Shown: positions 5,814 through 6,793 of the stretch, one piece after another | How positions within the stretch are numbered: position 1 is the first letter of the stretch | How the letters are laid out: each line of letters begins with the position of its first letter | Source: Pseudomonadota bacterium | Lineage (GTDB): Bacteria; Desulfobacterota; Desulfobacteria; Desulfobacterales; Desulfobacteraceae | DNA length: 6,793 bases | Direction: 5' to 3' | Assembly: GCA_018812385.1 (NCBI GenBank) | Contig: JAHJDU010000506.1 | Location: 1-6,793 of the forward strand | Program-made: the position numbers and the translations under genes | The notes under the pieces: model-generated | Seen by the model: the letters and a program-made list of their open reading frames with translations, nothing else | What the model was told of the DNA's origin: nothing | Databases searched by the model: none

Positions 5814-6793
5814 ATGAAAATAATCCATATTGGAATTTTAGGGTATGGAGTTGTAGGCACGGGTGTGGCAAGGCTGTTAAAACAAAAAAAACAATTGCTG
5901 GAATCCAGAATAGGGGCTGTTTTAAACCTTAAAACCATTGCTGATATTGATACGATTACAGATCGGGGACTTGACCTTGGAACCACCATTCTGGTTTCCG
6001 ATGCAAATTTGATTATCAATGATCCTAAGATAGATATTATTGTGGAAACCATTGGGGGAGAAACCGTTGCTAAAAAGTATATTATAGATTCCCTTGAAAA
6101 TAAAAAACATGTGGTAACTGCCAACAAAGCCCTTTTGGCCTCTTTTGGAAATGATCTTGTCAAGGCGGCCAGAAAAAATTTGGTTGATCTGGCCTTTGAA
6201 GCCAGTTGCGGTGGCTGCATGCCCATTATCAAAGCCTTGAAGGAGTCCCTTGTTGCCAATGATATCAAATCCATGTCAGCGATTTTAAACGGGACCTGCA
6301 ATTATATCCTTACTAAAATTTCCAGGGATGGAGCAGGTTTTGAAGACGCTTTAAAGGATGCCCAGGAATTAGGATATGCTGAAGCCGAGCCCTCTCTGGA
6401 CATAGATGGATTTGATACAGCCCATAAACTTGCTATTTTAAATGCTCTTGCCCACGGCATGGAAATTAATTTAAAAGACATTCATGTGGAGGGTATCCGG
6501 AATATTACAGCAGTGGATATTGAATTTGCACGGTCCTTTGGATATACCATCAAGCTTCTGGCCATTGGAAAAATCCATGAAGACCATGTGGAAGCAAGGG
6601 TACATCCAACAATGATATCCAGTTCAAACCCTTTATCCTACGTTGATGGATCCATGAATGCCATTGTCATTGATGCCGATGCCACAGGACAGACCATGCT
6701 CTATGGCCATGGGGCCGGTATGATGCCCACGGCCAGTGCCGTATTAAGTGATATCGCCGATATTGCACGAAATATTATTTCAGGCATTAAAAG
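5814..6793 (+). CDS. hom: Homoserine dehydrogenase (partial, runs off right edge)
   Basis: Homoserine dehydrogenase reduces aspartate-4-semialdehyde to homoserine with NAD(P)H, the branch point to threonine and methionine. ATG 5814 opens 326 residues that continue past the window. The N-terminal Rossmann fold carries GILGYGVVGTGV (7-18). VETIGG (77-82) and TANKALLA (102-109) with K105 follow. The substrate domain shows ILNGTCNYIL (157-166), E190, and EPSLDIDGFDTAHKL (192-206) with catalytic D201 and K205. GHGAGMMPTASAV (298-310) closes the visible part. Bacterial Hom proteins of this type are about 430 residues with a C-terminal ACT domain for threonine feedback, so roughly 100 residues are expected beyond the edge. 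GGAG at 5798-5801 lies 12 bases before the ATG, a long spacing. EASCGGCMP (129-137) carries cysteines where EASVGGGIP is common. The gene is divergent from purM. No aspartokinase domain precedes it, so it is monofunctional at this end. Confidence 0.95.
   Translation, partial: MKIIHIGILGYGVVGTGVARLLKQKKQLLESRIGAVLNLKTIADIDTITDRGLDLGTTILVSDANLIINDPKIDIIVETIGGETVAKKYIIDSLENKKHVVTANKALLASFGNDLVKAARKNLVDLAFEASCGGCMPIIKALKESLVANDIKSMSAILNGTCNYILTKISRDGAGFEDALKDAQELGYAEAEPSLDIDGFDTAHKLAILNALAHGMEINLKDIHVEGIRNITAVDIEFARSFGYTIKLLAIGKIHEDHVEARVHPTMISSSNPLSYVDGSMNAIVIDADATGQTMLYGHGAGMMPTASAVLSDIADIARNIISGIK

Noticed and set aside
5768..6301. 177-residue minus-strand open frame
   Set aside because: It is the antisense of homoserine dehydrogenase, whose motifs run unbroken on the plus strand; the minus frame has no recognisable domain.

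Overview
The window looks like an ordinary chromosomal segment of an anaerobic, moderately AT-rich Gram-negative bacterium. The protein styles best fit Desulfobacterota, in the Desulfobacter/Desulfobacula range: a eukaryote-like ornithine aminotransferase, an AIR synthase next to TsaD, an NagZ-type GH3 enzyme, and a His-rich small metal-associated protein. That placement is inferred from protein style only. I see no rRNA, tRNA, CRISPR array, insertion sequence, integrase or phage gene.

Layout, left to right. (1) Positions 2-307, plus strand: the C-terminal 101 residues of a protein with a strikingly His-rich stretch followed by a small helical domain; its start lies outside the window. (2) It converges on, and overlaps by 11 bases, a minus-strand pair: a ten-helix EamA-family transporter (1589-2458) followed by ornithine aminotransferase rocD (297-1496). 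A 92-base, about 16% G+C spacer separates the two. (3) A divergent intergenic region (2459-2580) holds a 13-base tandem repeat and separates the transporter from plus-strand nagZ (2581-3579). (4) nagZ converges, with a 2-base gap, on tsaD (3582-4583, minus). tsaD lies 30 bases downstream of purM (4614-5657, minus), and the two probably form an operon. (5) A 156-base divergent region (5658-5813) carries two back-to-back sigma70-type promoters whose -35 hexamers form a 17-base palindrome. (6) From 5814 to the right edge runs homoserine dehydrogenase (hom), plus strand, cut by the window end before its expected C-terminal ACT domain.

How the genes work together. Most are housekeeping: purine synthesis (purM), t6A modification of tRNA (tsaD), peptidoglycan recycling (nagZ), threonine/methionine precursor supply (hom) and ornithine/proline/glutamate interconversion (rocD). 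Their adjacency looks like compact genome packing rather than one pathway. purM and tsaD are co-oriented and purM and hom share a promoter region, so purine and Asp-family amino-acid synthesis may be expressed in linked fashion.

The search for an undescribed system gave no convincing candidate. The items most worth a second look are the shared purM/hom promoter palindrome and the truncated His-rich protein. Several genes are better started at internal ATG codons than at the longest possible start (transporter, nagZ, purM).
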